Assembly (NCBI RefSeq): GCF_000513195.1
Contig: NZ_CBVI010000002.1
Span: 1 to 64,000 of the forward strand
Source of the DNA: Bacteroides timonensis
Lineage (GTDB): Bacteria; Bacteroidota; Bacteroidia; Bacteroidales; Bacteroidaceae
Length of the DNA stretch: 64,000 nt
Direction of reading: 5' to 3'
Shown here piece after piece: positions 1 to 8,105 of this stretch. The notes beneath the pieces are model-generated. The model searched no databases. It saw only the letters and a list, made by a program, of their open reading frames with translations, and was not told the origin of the DNA. Position numbers and translations under genes: made by a program. Each line of letters starts with the position of its first letter. Position 1 is the first letter of the stretch.

Positions 1-16
1 AAAATATAAATATCTT

Positions 17-1126
17 TCATCTGATTATCAAAGAGAGAATACGTTCTATTTCATGTTTTTGAATGCCATGATGCATTGGCAAACAAATCACACTATCAGC
101 AATCCGATGTGCTACAGGCAGATTTTCAGGTCTGGCAGACTCCAAACCTCGATATGTAGAAAATTCACTTATCAAAGGATAGAAATACCGCCGGCCTAAA
201 ACATTGTTTTCCTTCATCTTAAAATAAAGTTCATCCCGAGTCATACCATATTCTTCGGAATTAACAAAAATGGGAAAGTAAGAATAATTGTGACGAACTC
301 CAAGCACATCTTCCATAAAGCAAATACCTTTTACTTCCTTTAAAGCGCTCTGATATTGCAAAGCCACCTGATGCCGGGATTCAATAGCTGCATCCACTTG
401 CCTTAGATTAATTAAGCCATAAGCAGAACGAATCTCATCCATTTTTCCGTTAATGCCAGGTGCGACAATAGTTGTTTCCCCTGCAAAACCGAAATTCTTT
501 AAGTAGTCAATCCGCTCCTTTATTTTTTTATCATGACAAATTAAAGCACCACCTTCAACAGTGTTATAAACTTTCGTCGCATGAAAACTTAAAGTAGACA
601 TATCTCCAGCGTTAAGTATTGATTGTCCATTCACCTCCACACCAAAGGCATGAGCAGCATCATAAATCACCTTCAACCCATATTTATCAGCGATTGCCTG
701 AATACGCACTGTATCACAAGGCTTACCATAAACATGTACCGGCATGATAGCAGTAGTCTTCGGAGTAATGGCAGCTTCAATCTTATCAGGATCAATATTA
801 CAAGAAATAGGATCAATGTCCACAAACACGGGCTTAATGCCATTCCACCACAAGGAATGAGTGGTCGCCACAAAACTGTAAGGAGTAGTAATTACCTCAC
901 CCGTAATGCGTAATGCCTGCAAGGCACACATCAGTGGCAACGTACCGTTAGTAAACAAACAGATATAAGGTACTTTCAAATATTCGCACAAGGCTTTCTC
1001 TAATTCCTGATGGTAATGACCGTTATTAGTCAGCCACTTTCGATCCCAAATATCCTGAAGATAAGGCATAAAGTCATCCAAGGAGGGAAGTAAAGGAGAA
1101 GTAACCGTGATTATTTTATTTTCCAT
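17..1126 (-). CDS. DegT/DnrJ/EryC1/StrS-family sugar aminotransferase
   Basis: This is a PLP-dependent aminotransferase that would place an amino group on a nucleotide-bound 4-keto or 3-keto deoxy sugar for the capsule repeat unit, in the cytoplasm. The 369 residues match the usual family length. Visible signatures are the PLP-ring aspartate in IYDAAHAFG (D156) and the Schiff-base lysine in SFHATK (K185). It is the last capsule gene before the left edge, 27 bp after the wzx-like gene and in the same orientation. The rfbC homolog upstream suggests a dTDP-sugar substrate, but the exact sugar cannot be read from sequence. The family call is firm; substrate is inference. Confidence 0.9.
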   Translation of the reverse strand: MENKIITVTSPLLPSLDDFMPYLQDIWDRKWLTNNGHYHQELEKALCEYLKVPYICLFTNGTLPLMCALQALRITGEVITTPYSFVATTHSLWWNGIKPVFVDIDPISCNIDPDKIEAAITPKTTAIMPVHVYGKPCDTVRIQAIADKYGLKVIYDAAHAFGVEVNGQSILNAGDMSTLSFHATKVYNTVEGGALICHDKKIKERIDYLKNFGFAGETTIVAPGINGKMDEIRSAYGLINLRQVDAAIESRHQVALQYQSALKEVKGICFMEDVLGVRHNYSYFPIFVNSEEYGMTRDELYFKMKENNVLGRRYFYPLISEFSTYRGLESARPENLPVAHRIADSVICLPMHHGIQKHEIERILSLIIR

Positions 1127-1152
1127 CTTACTATAACATATGATTTATTTTT

Positions 1153-2598
1153 TTATTTACGCTTAAGTGTGGTAAGTACTAGTTGCCTGATTTCAAGATA
1201 TTCAACCAGCTGAAGACGTTCATAAATGAGCATAGCCAACAGTATTCCAACCAGTATTTGGATAGGTAACAGAATATAAAGAGAAATATTCCAAAAGGAA
1301 ATCCCCCACATCACAGCTGCCACAATGGATGAAACCATAAAAGTAGGTAATATGTCTTTAATTTGTTTTCCGGTAGGATAATGAATCAAATTCGCAGAAT
1401 AATAACTATTCAGAAAATAAGCAATAAATGAAGTACAAACACTTCCCCAAAGCATATATTCAATCCCATACAAAACACCAACCACAATGGGACCAACGGC
1501 AATCATTTTCTTTATTATTTCCAGTTTTAGAAACAGGTCTGAACGACCTTTAACTTGTAGAATATTCAGATTAATGGCATGAAGCGGATAAAGCATGCCA
1601 CTGAAGCAAATAATCTGTAAGAAATAAACAGCAGGCAGCCACTTCTCTCCTATCAGAATAATAATTAGAGGTTTTGCTACCGCTGCCAAGCCTAACATAC
1701 AAGCAAAAGTTATCAACATCGTAGTTCTTATCATCCGTCGGTAGGCTTCGCGCAGTCGTTCCGAGTCTTCTTGGATGGAACTGAGCACCGGATAACTAAC
1801 ACGCTGAATTACAGAGGTCAAATTACTTGAAAAAATTATATTAAACTGTTCTGCACGAGTATATTGCCCCAACTGTGCAGAAGTATAAAAACGGCCGATA
1901 ATAATATAATAGATATTCTTGTAAATTGTGTCCAGCAATCCAGAAAGTAATAATTTTGAACCGAAGCCAAACAATTCCTTAAAACTTTGCATGGAAAATT
2001 CCCATATCGGCCGCCAATGGCAATGTATCCACAAAAACAGCGTATTCAATGATTGGCGGGAAAGTTGTTGCCCTACCAAGCTCCATACTCCCATTCCCGA
2101 CACAGCCATACCAATTCCAATAATACCACTGCTGATACTGGAAACTAATGAAACCTTGGTCTGAACTTTAAAATTAACATCACGGACAAAAATAGTACGA
2201 GGAATAATTCCCAATGCATTAACCACCAGCATCAATCCAATAATTCTTACAATTCCCATCAATACCGGTTCTTTAAAGAATTTACTAATGGCAGGTGCAG
2301 CAAAAAATAAAGCAAGATACAGAACAATGCTAATCACTAAATTGAAATAGAAAACCGTATTATAATCCACGCGTTCAATATGTACCTTGCGTATCAATGC
2401 ATTGGAAAAACCGCTGTCAATAATAGAGTTGGAAATTGCTATAAAAATAGCAATCATGGCCATAATACCGTATTCGCTCGGAGTCAGCAAACGGGCTAAG
2501 ACAAGTCCTACCAAAAAGGTAATTCCTGAATTGGCAATATTATCAACAAAACTCCATCCGACACCTCGAATGGTTTTGTGTTTTAAGGATTCTGACAT
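1153..2598 (-). CDS. Wzx-like polysaccharide flippase (MOP superfamily)
   Basis: This 481-residue protein is hydrophobic almost throughout, consistent with 12 or more membrane helices. It resembles the lipopolysaccharide biosynthesis/Wzx group of the MOP exporter superfamily. The N-terminal stretch GWSFVDNIANSGITFLVGL and the following ARLLTPSEYG are typical of that group. Its expected job is to flip undecaprenyl-linked capsule repeat units across the inner membrane. It sits between rfbC and the aminotransferase in the capsule operon. No truncation is visible. Confidence 0.88.
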   Translation of the reverse strand: MSESLKHKTIRGVGWSFVDNIANSGITFLVGLVLARLLTPSEYGIMAMIAIFIAISNSIIDSGFSNALIRKVHIERVDYNTVFYFNLVISIVLYLALFFAAPAISKFFKEPVLMGIVRIIGLMLVVNALGIIPRTIFVRDVNFKVQTKVSLVSSISSGIIGIGMAVSGMGVWSLVGQQLSRQSLNTLFLWIHCHWRPIWEFSMQSFKELFGFGSKLLLSGLLDTIYKNIYYIIIGRFYTSAQLGQYTRAEQFNIIFSSNLTSVIQRVSYPVLSSIQEDSERLREAYRRMIRTTMLITFACMLGLAAVAKPLIIILIGEKWLPAVYFLQIICFSGMLYPLHAINLNILQVKGRSDLFLKLEIIKKMIAVGPIVVGVLYGIEYMLWGSVCTSFIAYFLNSYYSANLIHYPTGKQIKDILPTFMVSSIVAAVMWGISFWNISLYILLPIQILVGILLAMLIYERLQLVEYLEIRQLVLTTLKRK

Positions 2599-2647
2599 GT
2601 GTTAACGATTCACAAGCAAGTGGAAAAGATATCCTCCACATCAATTC

Positions 2648-3202
2648 TCATAACTCCGATGATAGAACCAAATCTCGCAGATTAGAATGCCGCATATCTT
2701 TTTCACTTACCAACACTTGCTCCACAGGTATTTTCCAGTTAATCCCCAAATCCGGGTCATTCCATGCCAAAGCACCTTCATACTCCGGAGCATAAAAATT
2801 ATCACACTTATATTGAAATATCACCTCATCGCTCAACACACTGAAACCATGCGCAAGACCTCTTGGTATAAAGAATTGACGATGATTTTCTTCTGTTAGT
2901 TCTACAGCTACATGCTGTCCGAAAGTCGGCGAACCTTTTCTTATATCTACAGCAACATCCAAAACAGTCCCCTTTACTACACGCACCAGTTTACTCTGTG
3001 CAAAAGGAGGTTTCTGAAAATGCAAACCACGAATGACACCGTAAGACGATTTAGATTCATTATCCTGCACAAATGTTGTCTTACAGACTTTTTCTTCAAA
3101 TTCTCTCTGATTGAAGGATTCAAAGAAGTAGCCACGTCCATCTTTAAAAAGACGTGGTTCTATGATGACAACCCCTTCAATGGCTGTTTTTATAATTTCC
3201 AT
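2648..3202 (-). CDS. rfbC: dTDP-4-dehydrorhamnose 3,5-epimerase (RfbC/RmlC family)
   Basis: The 184-residue cupin-type protein has the RmlC signatures GLHFQ, with the catalytic histidine, and FIPRGLAHGF. The length is normal for the family (about 180-190). RmlC converts dTDP-4-keto-6-deoxyglucose to the L-lyxo epimer in dTDP-rhamnose synthesis; close relatives perform single epimerisations for other deoxysugars. RmlA, RmlB and RmlD are not in the window, so they must lie beyond the left edge or elsewhere. The gene follows the foreign block at 3.2-5.3 kb and precedes wzx by 49 bp. Confidence 0.9.
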   Translation of the reverse strand: MEIIKTAIEGVVIIEPRLFKDGRGYFFESFNQREFEEKVCKTTFVQDNESKSSYGVIRGLHFQKPPFAQSKLVRVVKGTVLDVAVDIRKGSPTFGQHVAVELTEENHRQFFIPRGLAHGFSVLSDEVIFQYKCDNFYAPEYEGALAWNDPDLGINWKIPVEQVLVSEKDMRHSNLRDLVLSSEL

Positions 3203-3223
3203 ATTGATTCAAAAAAAGAGTAT

Positions 3224-3463
3224 TCATAGCTCTTTAAATTTCCGATACGCCACCTCCAACTTCACATCATACCTATTCTGCGCATAAGCAGGGCCGTTAT
3301 AGCATTTAGCAAACGCAGCCCAGTCCTTACATTGCAAAGCACGAAGCATCGGAGGATTCTTTTTGATGAAATTCGCAAAAAGAAGCAGTTGTTTGTATTC
3401 GCTTTCGCACATGCTCTGCACGAAGCTTTCTACGCTCTCCTCACCACAAGCGGCATAAATCAT
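3224..3463 (-). pseudogene. C-terminal fragment of an N-acetylmuramidase (DUF3380-type)
   Basis: The 79 residues read like only the last part of a DUF3380 N-acetylmuramidase domain: YAACGEESVESFVQSMCESE, then FANFIKKNPPMLRAL, then WAAFAKCYNGPAYAQNRYD. The full domain is about 170-180 residues and is normally preceded by a binding module. Upstream of the apparent ATG the frame stays open but translates to sequence unlike the family, so the N-terminal half with the catalytic site is missing. The apparent start overlaps the preceding ORF by ATGA. Muramidases of this type occur in phage lysis or effector-like modules; here it is probably a relic. Confidence 0.6.
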
Positions 3464-3849
3464 GGCTTTTCGTTTAATCCGGTCGGACGAATGGAATTGG
3501 TGTACATATCCAGTATCGCCAGCACCCCCTTGGGGAGGGAAAGGCCAGAGGCGTGGATGTTCACCTTCAGACGGCTCGACAGGGTGTTTTCATATTCTTC
3601 TTTCCGCACCTCCCCCCCCGGAGGCGCAAGACGACCGTTCAGCAAGACCTTACGCTCTACAAGCTGTATATTGCCGTTGTCTTTCGGCTTATAGACATAC
3701 GAGCCTACGGAAGTGATTTCAAGGTCGAAGTCCACATTCAGAATCTTCATAAACCAATCTTTCAAACGGAGAAACAGGCGGGAAAAGAGGCCTTTCCTTT
3801 TTCCGGGCTGGCCGATAGGGTAAAAACGGATGACAAGGCGTTCGCCCAT
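3460..3849 (-). CDS. Hypothetical protein, possibly degenerate, containing REP-like hairpin DNA
   Basis: I do not recognise this 129-residue ORF. It is basic near the N-terminus (GKRKGLFSRLFLRLKDW). Two G+C-rich palindromic patches, around 3527-3540 (accccctt ggggaggg) and around 3609-3625, encode the linker-like strings LSLPKGV and LAPPGGEV. Such strings are typical of translated REP-type hairpins in Bacteroides. That, and its fusion-like end at the muramidase fragment, suggest a decaying gene. Its role is unknown. Confidence 0.35.
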   Translation of the reverse strand: MGERLVIRFYPIGQPGKRKGLFSRLFLRLKDWFMKILNVDFDLEITSVGSYVYKPKDNGNIQLVERKVLLNGRLAPPGGEVRKEEYENTLSSRLKVNIHASGLSLPKGVLAILDMYTNSIRPTGLNEKP

Positions 3850-3861
3850 GATATACGCAGG

Positions 3862-3948
3862 TTACTCTTCCACTTCTTCCCAAGGACAGGGATTATCAAT
3901 CACATTCTGAAACTCCGCAATAGCTTCCCGCTGTTCTATTCTGAGCAT
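3862..3948 (-). CDS. Possible 28-residue small ORF
   Basis: A short ATG-started frame reads MLRIEQREAIAEFQNV then IDNPCPWEEVEE and stop. It lies 12 bp upstream of the 129-residue ORF in the same direction, so it could be a small translated protein or the tail of a lost gene. No family is recognised. The frame upstream of the ATG is closed by a TGA ten codons earlier. Confidence 0.25.
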   Translation of the reverse strand: MLRIEQREAIAEFQNVIDNPCPWEEVEE

Positions 3949-4038
3949 AAACCGGATCGTTATAGTATTACACTCTGACTGCGCTCAATGAAGTCTTGAG
4001 CAAACGCATAGAATAGTACCCTGATTTGAGTGCTTACC

Positions 4039-4533
4039 TCAAATCTCCCTCAGCCCCGTCTTCCACCCCTCAAACGGGCAAGACTTCATTATTTCATTAT
4101 AGAGTTTACAGCTATAGTTTAGCACCTCTATCATCGCAGCGGTTATGGCGGGATTGCCTACCAGTTCATAAGATTGCAGAAAGACATCCAAGTCTACCCG
4201 CTTCGCTATACCGCTGGCATTGTTTTCGTCAGGTAAAGTAATGCATTCAAATCCGGACTTCACTGTAAACAGATCAATCACTGTAGGGCACTGCTTTTCA
4301 AGCATTTTAAAGAGTTTATTGGGGTCGTCGTGATTATTCACGCGGTCGAAGTAATTTCCCCAGGAACAAAACAAAGATACTTGTTTCGAATTTGTAACAA
4401 TAAGATTGACTATGCCGTAAGTTCCCTTAGAAATCTTTACCACATACTCTATGTAGTCTTTACGGATAATGACTGTAGTCTTTTCGCCTTGGAAGAAGGT
4501 CGCACCGGCTGTATTTGAAAGGAAATTACGCAT
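4039..4533 (-). CDS. Hypothetical protein, 164 residues
   Basis: The family is not recognised. The protein is soluble, with no signal peptide or membrane segment, and a mixed alpha/beta composition (for example TTVIIRKDYIEYVVKIS and VIDLFTVKSGFECITL). It lies upstream of the muramidase fragment in the same direction, inside the block that splits the capsule operon. A partner or immunity-like role for the muramidase module is possible but is not shown by any motif. Confidence 0.45.
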   Translation of the reverse strand: MRNFLSNTAGATFFQGEKTTVIIRKDYIEYVVKISKGTYGIVNLIVTNSKQVSLFCSWGNYFDRVNNHDDPNKLFKMLEKQCPTVIDLFTVKSGFECITLPDENNASGIAKRVDLDVFLQSYELVGNPAITAAMIEVLNYSCKLYNEIMKSCPFEGWKTGLREI

Positions 4534-4560
4534 AATACTAGTTTTTTGGAGCTACAAACA

Positions 4561-4970
4561 TTACTTTCTATCTATCCAATTTTCTATCTTTACATTTTTA
4601 ACACGTTCAAAATGCCTCAAATTATCAGTCACCAACGTATAACCTTTAGCCATAGAGCACTGGCAATAAGTAAATCGAAATCATCTATAAGCAGACCTTC
4701 TTTACGAAGGCGTGACTTTTCGCGGGCATAAACATCTATACTGGCTTCAAAAGTAACAATATTGATGCAAGATAAAAAATGATCTAATTGATTACGTCTT
4801 TTAGAAGTAGCACCACCATATTCTAAACCATACTTGAGTTCAGCTACCGTAACAGATGATATATAGCAATTTTCAACACCTATTTCATCCATTTTTTGTG
4901 CAACATTATATTTGTCCCGAAATAGGAACACACAAATATTAGTATCAAGCAAATATTTCTTCATCCCCAA
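4561..4970 (-). pseudogene. vapC-like PIN-domain toxin, frameshifted near 4652
   Basis: The first 113 codons (4629-4970) encode a PIN-domain RNase: LLDTNICVFL with D9, VAELKYGLE, and IDDFDLLIASAL. They then run into unrelated WLKVIRW and stop. The missing C-terminus is present in another frame at 4561-4653, reading MAKGYTLVTDNLRHFERV then KNVKIENWIDRK, which is the standard VapC ending with the fourth acidic residue (VTDN). A one-base loss near 4652 explains this. The intact protein would have about 140 residues, normal for VapC. The gene overlaps the antitoxin by 10 bp. An assembly error or translational frameshift is the alternative. Confidence 0.8.
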
Positions 4971-5218
4971 GACTCAACTGTTCTTGTAAAAGTACGACTC
5001 TGGCGAATATCATCAATTATCTCATCTGTAGAACGAGAGTCATCATCCCACATCCCTCGAAATTCTTTCGTCCAACCTTCTTTGGCACCATTATTAGCCG
5101 GATTATCCAATAAGGAATTAGATAATTTGGCTATTAAAGCCAATTTTACATCTTTACCCAAGTTCTTTACAGAATTCCAATAAAGATCTATTTCGGAAAC
5201 TTTTGCATACTTATCCAT
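4961..5218 (-). CDS. VapB-like antitoxin partner of the PIN toxin
   Basis: This small protein (85 residues from the chosen start MDKYAKVSEIDLYW) precedes and overlaps the PIN toxin gene, the usual antitoxin-toxin order. The C-terminal FRGMWDDDSRSTDEIIDDIR and the RTF motif resemble antitoxins paired with PIN toxins in Bacteroidetes. An upstream in-frame ATG at 5263 exists, but an AGGAGG sequence 7 nt before the ATG at 5218 favours the shorter form. It would bind and neutralise the toxin and repress the operon. The antitoxin appears intact while the toxin is broken. Confidence 0.7.
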   Translation of the reverse strand: MDKYAKVSEIDLYWNSVKNLGKDVKLALIAKLSNSLLDNPANNGAKEGWTKEFRGMWDDDSRSTDEIIDDIRQSRTFTRTVESWG

Positions 5219-5393
5219 TGAACATCCTCCTATTACACCATTCATACTTTTAGAATAATACAAAGAACGGAATTTGGTTTATAAAAAGCAAATATTCAGC
5301 GAGGTTTCTATCAAACGCACTCTGTTTCTTTATTCTCCTAATGTCTACTATAGCATCATTATTGCATTCATATTTTATTCTTCAAATATACAC

Positions 5394-6494
5394 TCATCCA
5401 TCGGCAGACGTATCACGCAATCTATCCCACCACAAATTCAGCCCTATCCATACCACAATATCCACCATCAACATTATCGTATTATTCACATATGGCATCA
5501 ACAGTATATTTATCGCACTGAAAGCACATGACATGCCCAATAAGCCAATCATAGCTTTTCTCGGACTAAGTCCAATTGCCAATAATTTATGATGGATATG
5601 ATTCTTATCCGCCTCAAATGGACTTTTACCATTACGCACTCGAACCAATATCACTCGAATTACATCAAACGAAGGAATAATCAAAGTGCTGAAAGCAATC
5701 ACAAAGGCACCCTCTGTATATGACATTACATCAGGATTCACCTGGCTATATTTAATAGCAAGAAAACTCAAAGTGTATCCCAATGTCAAACTTCCTGTGT
5801 CTCCCATAAAGATCTTCCTGGCTCGTTCCGCGCTACCGAAAACATTATAGTAGAAGAATGGAACAAGAACGCCAAAGGTAGCGGCCGCCAACATTGCATA
5901 ACTCCAAAGCCCTTTCTCAATAAATAAAAAAGCAAAAATGAGAAGGGCTACACTGCTCAATCCGGATGCCAAACCATCAATTCCATCAATCAGATTTATT
6001 GCATTCGTGATAAATACAACAGTAAAAACTGTGAAAGGCATACCAATATAAGGAGCAAGTTCATGAATGCCGAACAAGCCGTACAAATTATTAATCCAAA
6101 GTCCGGACAACGGAAATAAACAAGCACAAAATATTTGGATAACAAATTTTTGACGATAACGAACACCCACCAAATCATCCGCTATTCCTGTCAGATAAAG
6201 CAAGGTCATTCCACATGCAAAAAGAAGCATTTCCGGCAACAAATAAGAAGCATAAAGAGTAGTAAGCTCACAGCCTAAAAGCAAACGGAAAGTGTAAACC
6301 AAACAATATGTAAAAAGCACAGTAGGAAAGAAAGAAACTCCACCTAAACGAGGAATGGCCTTCCTATGTATCTTACGGGAGTCCGGTATATCAAAAAGCT
6401 TCTTTCGCATAGATATCAGCAAGATACGCGGAATTAACATCCGAGCTATAAATACTGATATCAAGAAAGTTAGAAGAATAAATAGAATATTCAA
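5394..6494 (-). CDS. WecA/MraY-like polyprenyl-phosphate sugar-1-phosphate transferase
   Basis: This 366-residue integral membrane protein starts capsule repeat synthesis by moving a sugar-1-phosphate (often HexNAc-1-P) from a UDP-sugar to undecaprenyl phosphate. Family motifs are all present: PRLGG, the metal-binding DD in GIADD (D106-D107), NAINLIDGIDGLA, the FMGDTG motif, and the cytoplasmic HIHHKLL loop. About 10-11 helices are expected. The start is TTG at 6494; no ATG is available before residue 19. It directly follows upxZ in the capsule operon. Confidence 0.9.
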   Translation of the reverse strand: MNILFILLTFLISVFIARMLIPRILLISMRKKLFDIPDSRKIHRKAIPRLGGVSFFPTVLFTYCLVYTFRLLLGCELTTLYASYLLPEMLLFACGMTLLYLTGIADDLVGVRYRQKFVIQIFCACLFPLSGLWINNLYGLFGIHELAPYIGMPFTVFTVVFITNAINLIDGIDGLASGLSSVALLIFAFLFIEKGLWSYAMLAAATFGVLVPFFYYNVFGSAERARKIFMGDTGSLTLGYTLSFLAIKYSQVNPDVMSYTEGAFVIAFSTLIIPSFDVIRVILVRVRNGKSPFEADKNHIHHKLLAIGLSPRKAMIGLLGMSCAFSAINILLMPYVNNTIMLMVDIVVWIGLNLWWDRLRDTSADG

Positions 6495-6524
6495 GATGAA
6501 TATAAATTATAAATGATTAGTATG

Positions 6525-7007
6525 TTAACCAAGTACCTCAAAAGGATATTGATTTTCTTCAATATTCTTCAATTCTTCCATGACTTCCGCTTGTTCGGAA
6601 GTTAAAGTTCCTTTGTCCCACTGATCCATAATGGAATGAGCTTCTTGAAGCAAACTCTCTTCATAAATTTCGCCATAACAGTAAGTCAGCAAACGAACTT
6701 TAAGCAAAGAAGTTGGAAGCTGTTCCAGAATATTATAAGCGCGGTCTAATACAGATTGCTTCTTCTGCTCTTTATCTCCATAATCGTAGATCGTAGCATT
6801 GTAACCCATCAAAAGTGCCAGACACAGATTGGCTTCTTCTTCGATATCGGAACTCTTAGAGGAAAAAAGAGAATTGGACTTAACGAGAACTTCCTTATTC
6901 AACCGACAAAAAGTATCGGAATAGATAGGTTCGCCGTCCATACCAAGATACATCAGCTCATGAGCAGCACGTTGAAGCTCAAAAGCACAAGAAAGTAAAG
7001 AATTCAT
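6525..7007 (-). CDS. upxZ: UpxZ-like transcription anti-terminator antagonist
   Basis: The 160-residue soluble helical protein lies just after upxY, the conserved order in Bacteroides capsule operons. Its N-terminus (LLSCAFELQRAAHELMYLG) and overall length fit the UpxZ family. UpxZ proteins block UpxY proteins of other capsule loci, so one capsule tends to be expressed per cell. It is 16 bp from upxY. The family call rests on context plus resemblance. Confidence 0.85.
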   Translation of the reverse strand: MNSLLSCAFELQRAAHELMYLGMDGEPIYSDTFCRLNKEVLVKSNSLFSSKSSDIEEEANLCLALLMGYNATIYDYGDKEQKKQSVLDRAYNILEQLPTSLLKVRLLTYCYGEIYEESLLQEAHSIMDQWDKGTLTSEQAEVMEELKNIEENQYPFEVLG

Positions 7008-7023
7008 GGAGATTAATATATAA

Positions 7024-7563
7024 TTAGTTGATTAGCTTCAGATAAGACTTGGGGACTTTAATACTTGCGACTAAGACACCCTTGATACGAATAACAACAT
7101 AGGTTTTATTGGCTTGTGTGGCAATCTCACCTTCAATGCCGCTAAAATCCCCTTTGATGACCTTCACTTTATTCCCTATAGCAAAGGGTTCGCTATCAAA
7201 ACTGACTCCATCAGGATTCAAGTCCATAATAAACATGAAGTCTTCCATTTGTTTATTAGGGACCACCAACATGGAATGAGTGAAAAGGTCTTTCATATAA
7301 TAAAGGCGAACACCATAAACATTGGAAAGATCACAGGCAGTCTGCTTAGTAGCATAGATAAAGATTAAATTTCGAATAACAGGAACCTCAGTGCGCTTAC
7401 GGCGATACTTCAGCTGAGATACCACAATTCGCGTGGGAAGATAGTAATCAAGATCCAGGCCCTCTTCTGCCTTAAACTTATCTAGGGATTTTCGGACAGC
7501 AAACTCTTGCTTATCACGAGTACGGGCTGCAAACCAATATTTTTGATTTTCAATCACTTGCAA
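7024..7563 (-). CDS. upxY: UpxY-family NusG-like transcription antiterminator
   Basis: The 179-residue protein has an NGN-type N-domain beginning YWFAARTRDKQEFAVRK and a C-terminal KOW-type motif (about residues 127-160, IGNKVKVIKGDFSGIEGEI). UpxY proteins let RNA polymerase read through the leader of their own capsule operon. The start appears to be TTG at 7563 (GTG at codon 3 is the alternative). The frame stays open upstream to a TGA at 7654-7656 but has no ATG. As first gene of the operon it is separated from the promoter segment by a leader of roughly 140 bp. Confidence 0.9.
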   Translation of the reverse strand: MQVIENQKYWFAARTRDKQEFAVRKSLDKFKAEEGLDLDYYLPTRIVVSQLKYRRKRTEVPVIRNLIFIYATKQTACDLSNVYGVRLYYMKDLFTHSMLVVPNKQMEDFMFIMDLNPDGVSFDSEPFAIGNKVKVIKGDFSGIEGEIATQANKTYVVIRIKGVLVASIKVPKSYLKLIN

Positions 7564-7704
7564 AAAGTAAGTAGAGGATTTTACTATAGTTCCGGATGCG
7601 CTTCGCGGTTTGAACGAGACATATTCTCTTTCAAACCGTAACCAATAGATATTTCAATTTAATGAGCTATAAACGAAGATATTAAATTCGAAGAAACGCC
7701 TTTT

Positions 7705-7917
7705 AATCGTTCGTTTAATGGGCGTCAAGATTTGAGAAAAAACAGATAATTCAAAAACATAAAAAGGAAGAGATATTAAATATATTAAACGACAAAAATG
7801 TTAGACTGATTATCAATAATATAACTATATAAAAAGCCTAGTTCTAAAATATTTTTATTAAACATCTTGCAAGTTCAAAAAATACCCATTATCTTTGCGC
7901 CCATTAAACGAACGATT
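7705..7917. repeat. Inverted repeat pair bounding a probable invertible capsule promoter
   Basis: A perfect 20-bp inverted repeat has its left arm at 7705-7724 (AATCGTTCGTTTAATGGGCG) and the reverse complement at 7898-7917. Weaker symmetry extends about 7 bp inward (25 of 27 positions). The arms enclose 173 bp of A+T-rich DNA with one good Bacteroides promoter, directed rightward. The arm core ACGAACG resembles, from memory, the recombination site of the Mpi-type invertase at B. fragilis capsule promoters. In this orientation the promoter points away from upxY, so the capsule operon would be OFF. No recombinase gene is in the window. Confidence 0.85.
7867..7897 (+). promoter_or_regulatory. 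Promoter inside the invertible segment
   Basis: A -33 TTG at 7867-7869 lies 20 bp before a -7 element TATCTTTG at 7890-7897, matching the Bacteroides sigma-ABfr layout. The -7 box directly abuts the right inverted-repeat arm, so transcription would start within the arm. As sequenced it reads toward the plus-strand genes at 8.1 kb; after inversion it would read into upxY. Confidence 0.8.
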
Positions 7918-8013
7918 TTTGGACACCCCTATAATTTTAGAGTAACTATCTACATTTCAATATATTAACCAAACAAAAACCATCAACAAAAGAACTTTTT
8001 TTTATCAGTTCCA

Positions 8014-8045
8014 TTGCCAGTTACAAAAAGAAACTCCTACCTTTG
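8014..8045 (+). promoter_or_regulatory. Promoter for the AT-hook gene
   Basis: TTG at 8014-8016 and TACCTTTG at 8038-8045 are spaced 21 bp apart, outside the invertible segment. The expected start near 8052 gives a leader of about 54 nt before the ATG at 8106. Confidence 0.6.
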
Positions 8046-8105
8046 CCCGTTTTTCAAATCAAACATTTAATATAGATTTAATTATTACGTTAAATAAATA
8101 AAATT

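Noticed and set aside
3224..4533. Prophage or type VI effector module
   Set aside because: Only a muramidase C-terminal fragment and unrecognised ORFs are present; no integrase, structural or secretion genes are visible.
5383..5390. Promoter of the toxin-antitoxin pair (TATATTTG on the minus strand)
   Set aside because: The -7 match is good, but no -33 element lies at a suitable distance, so it was left as a possibility only.
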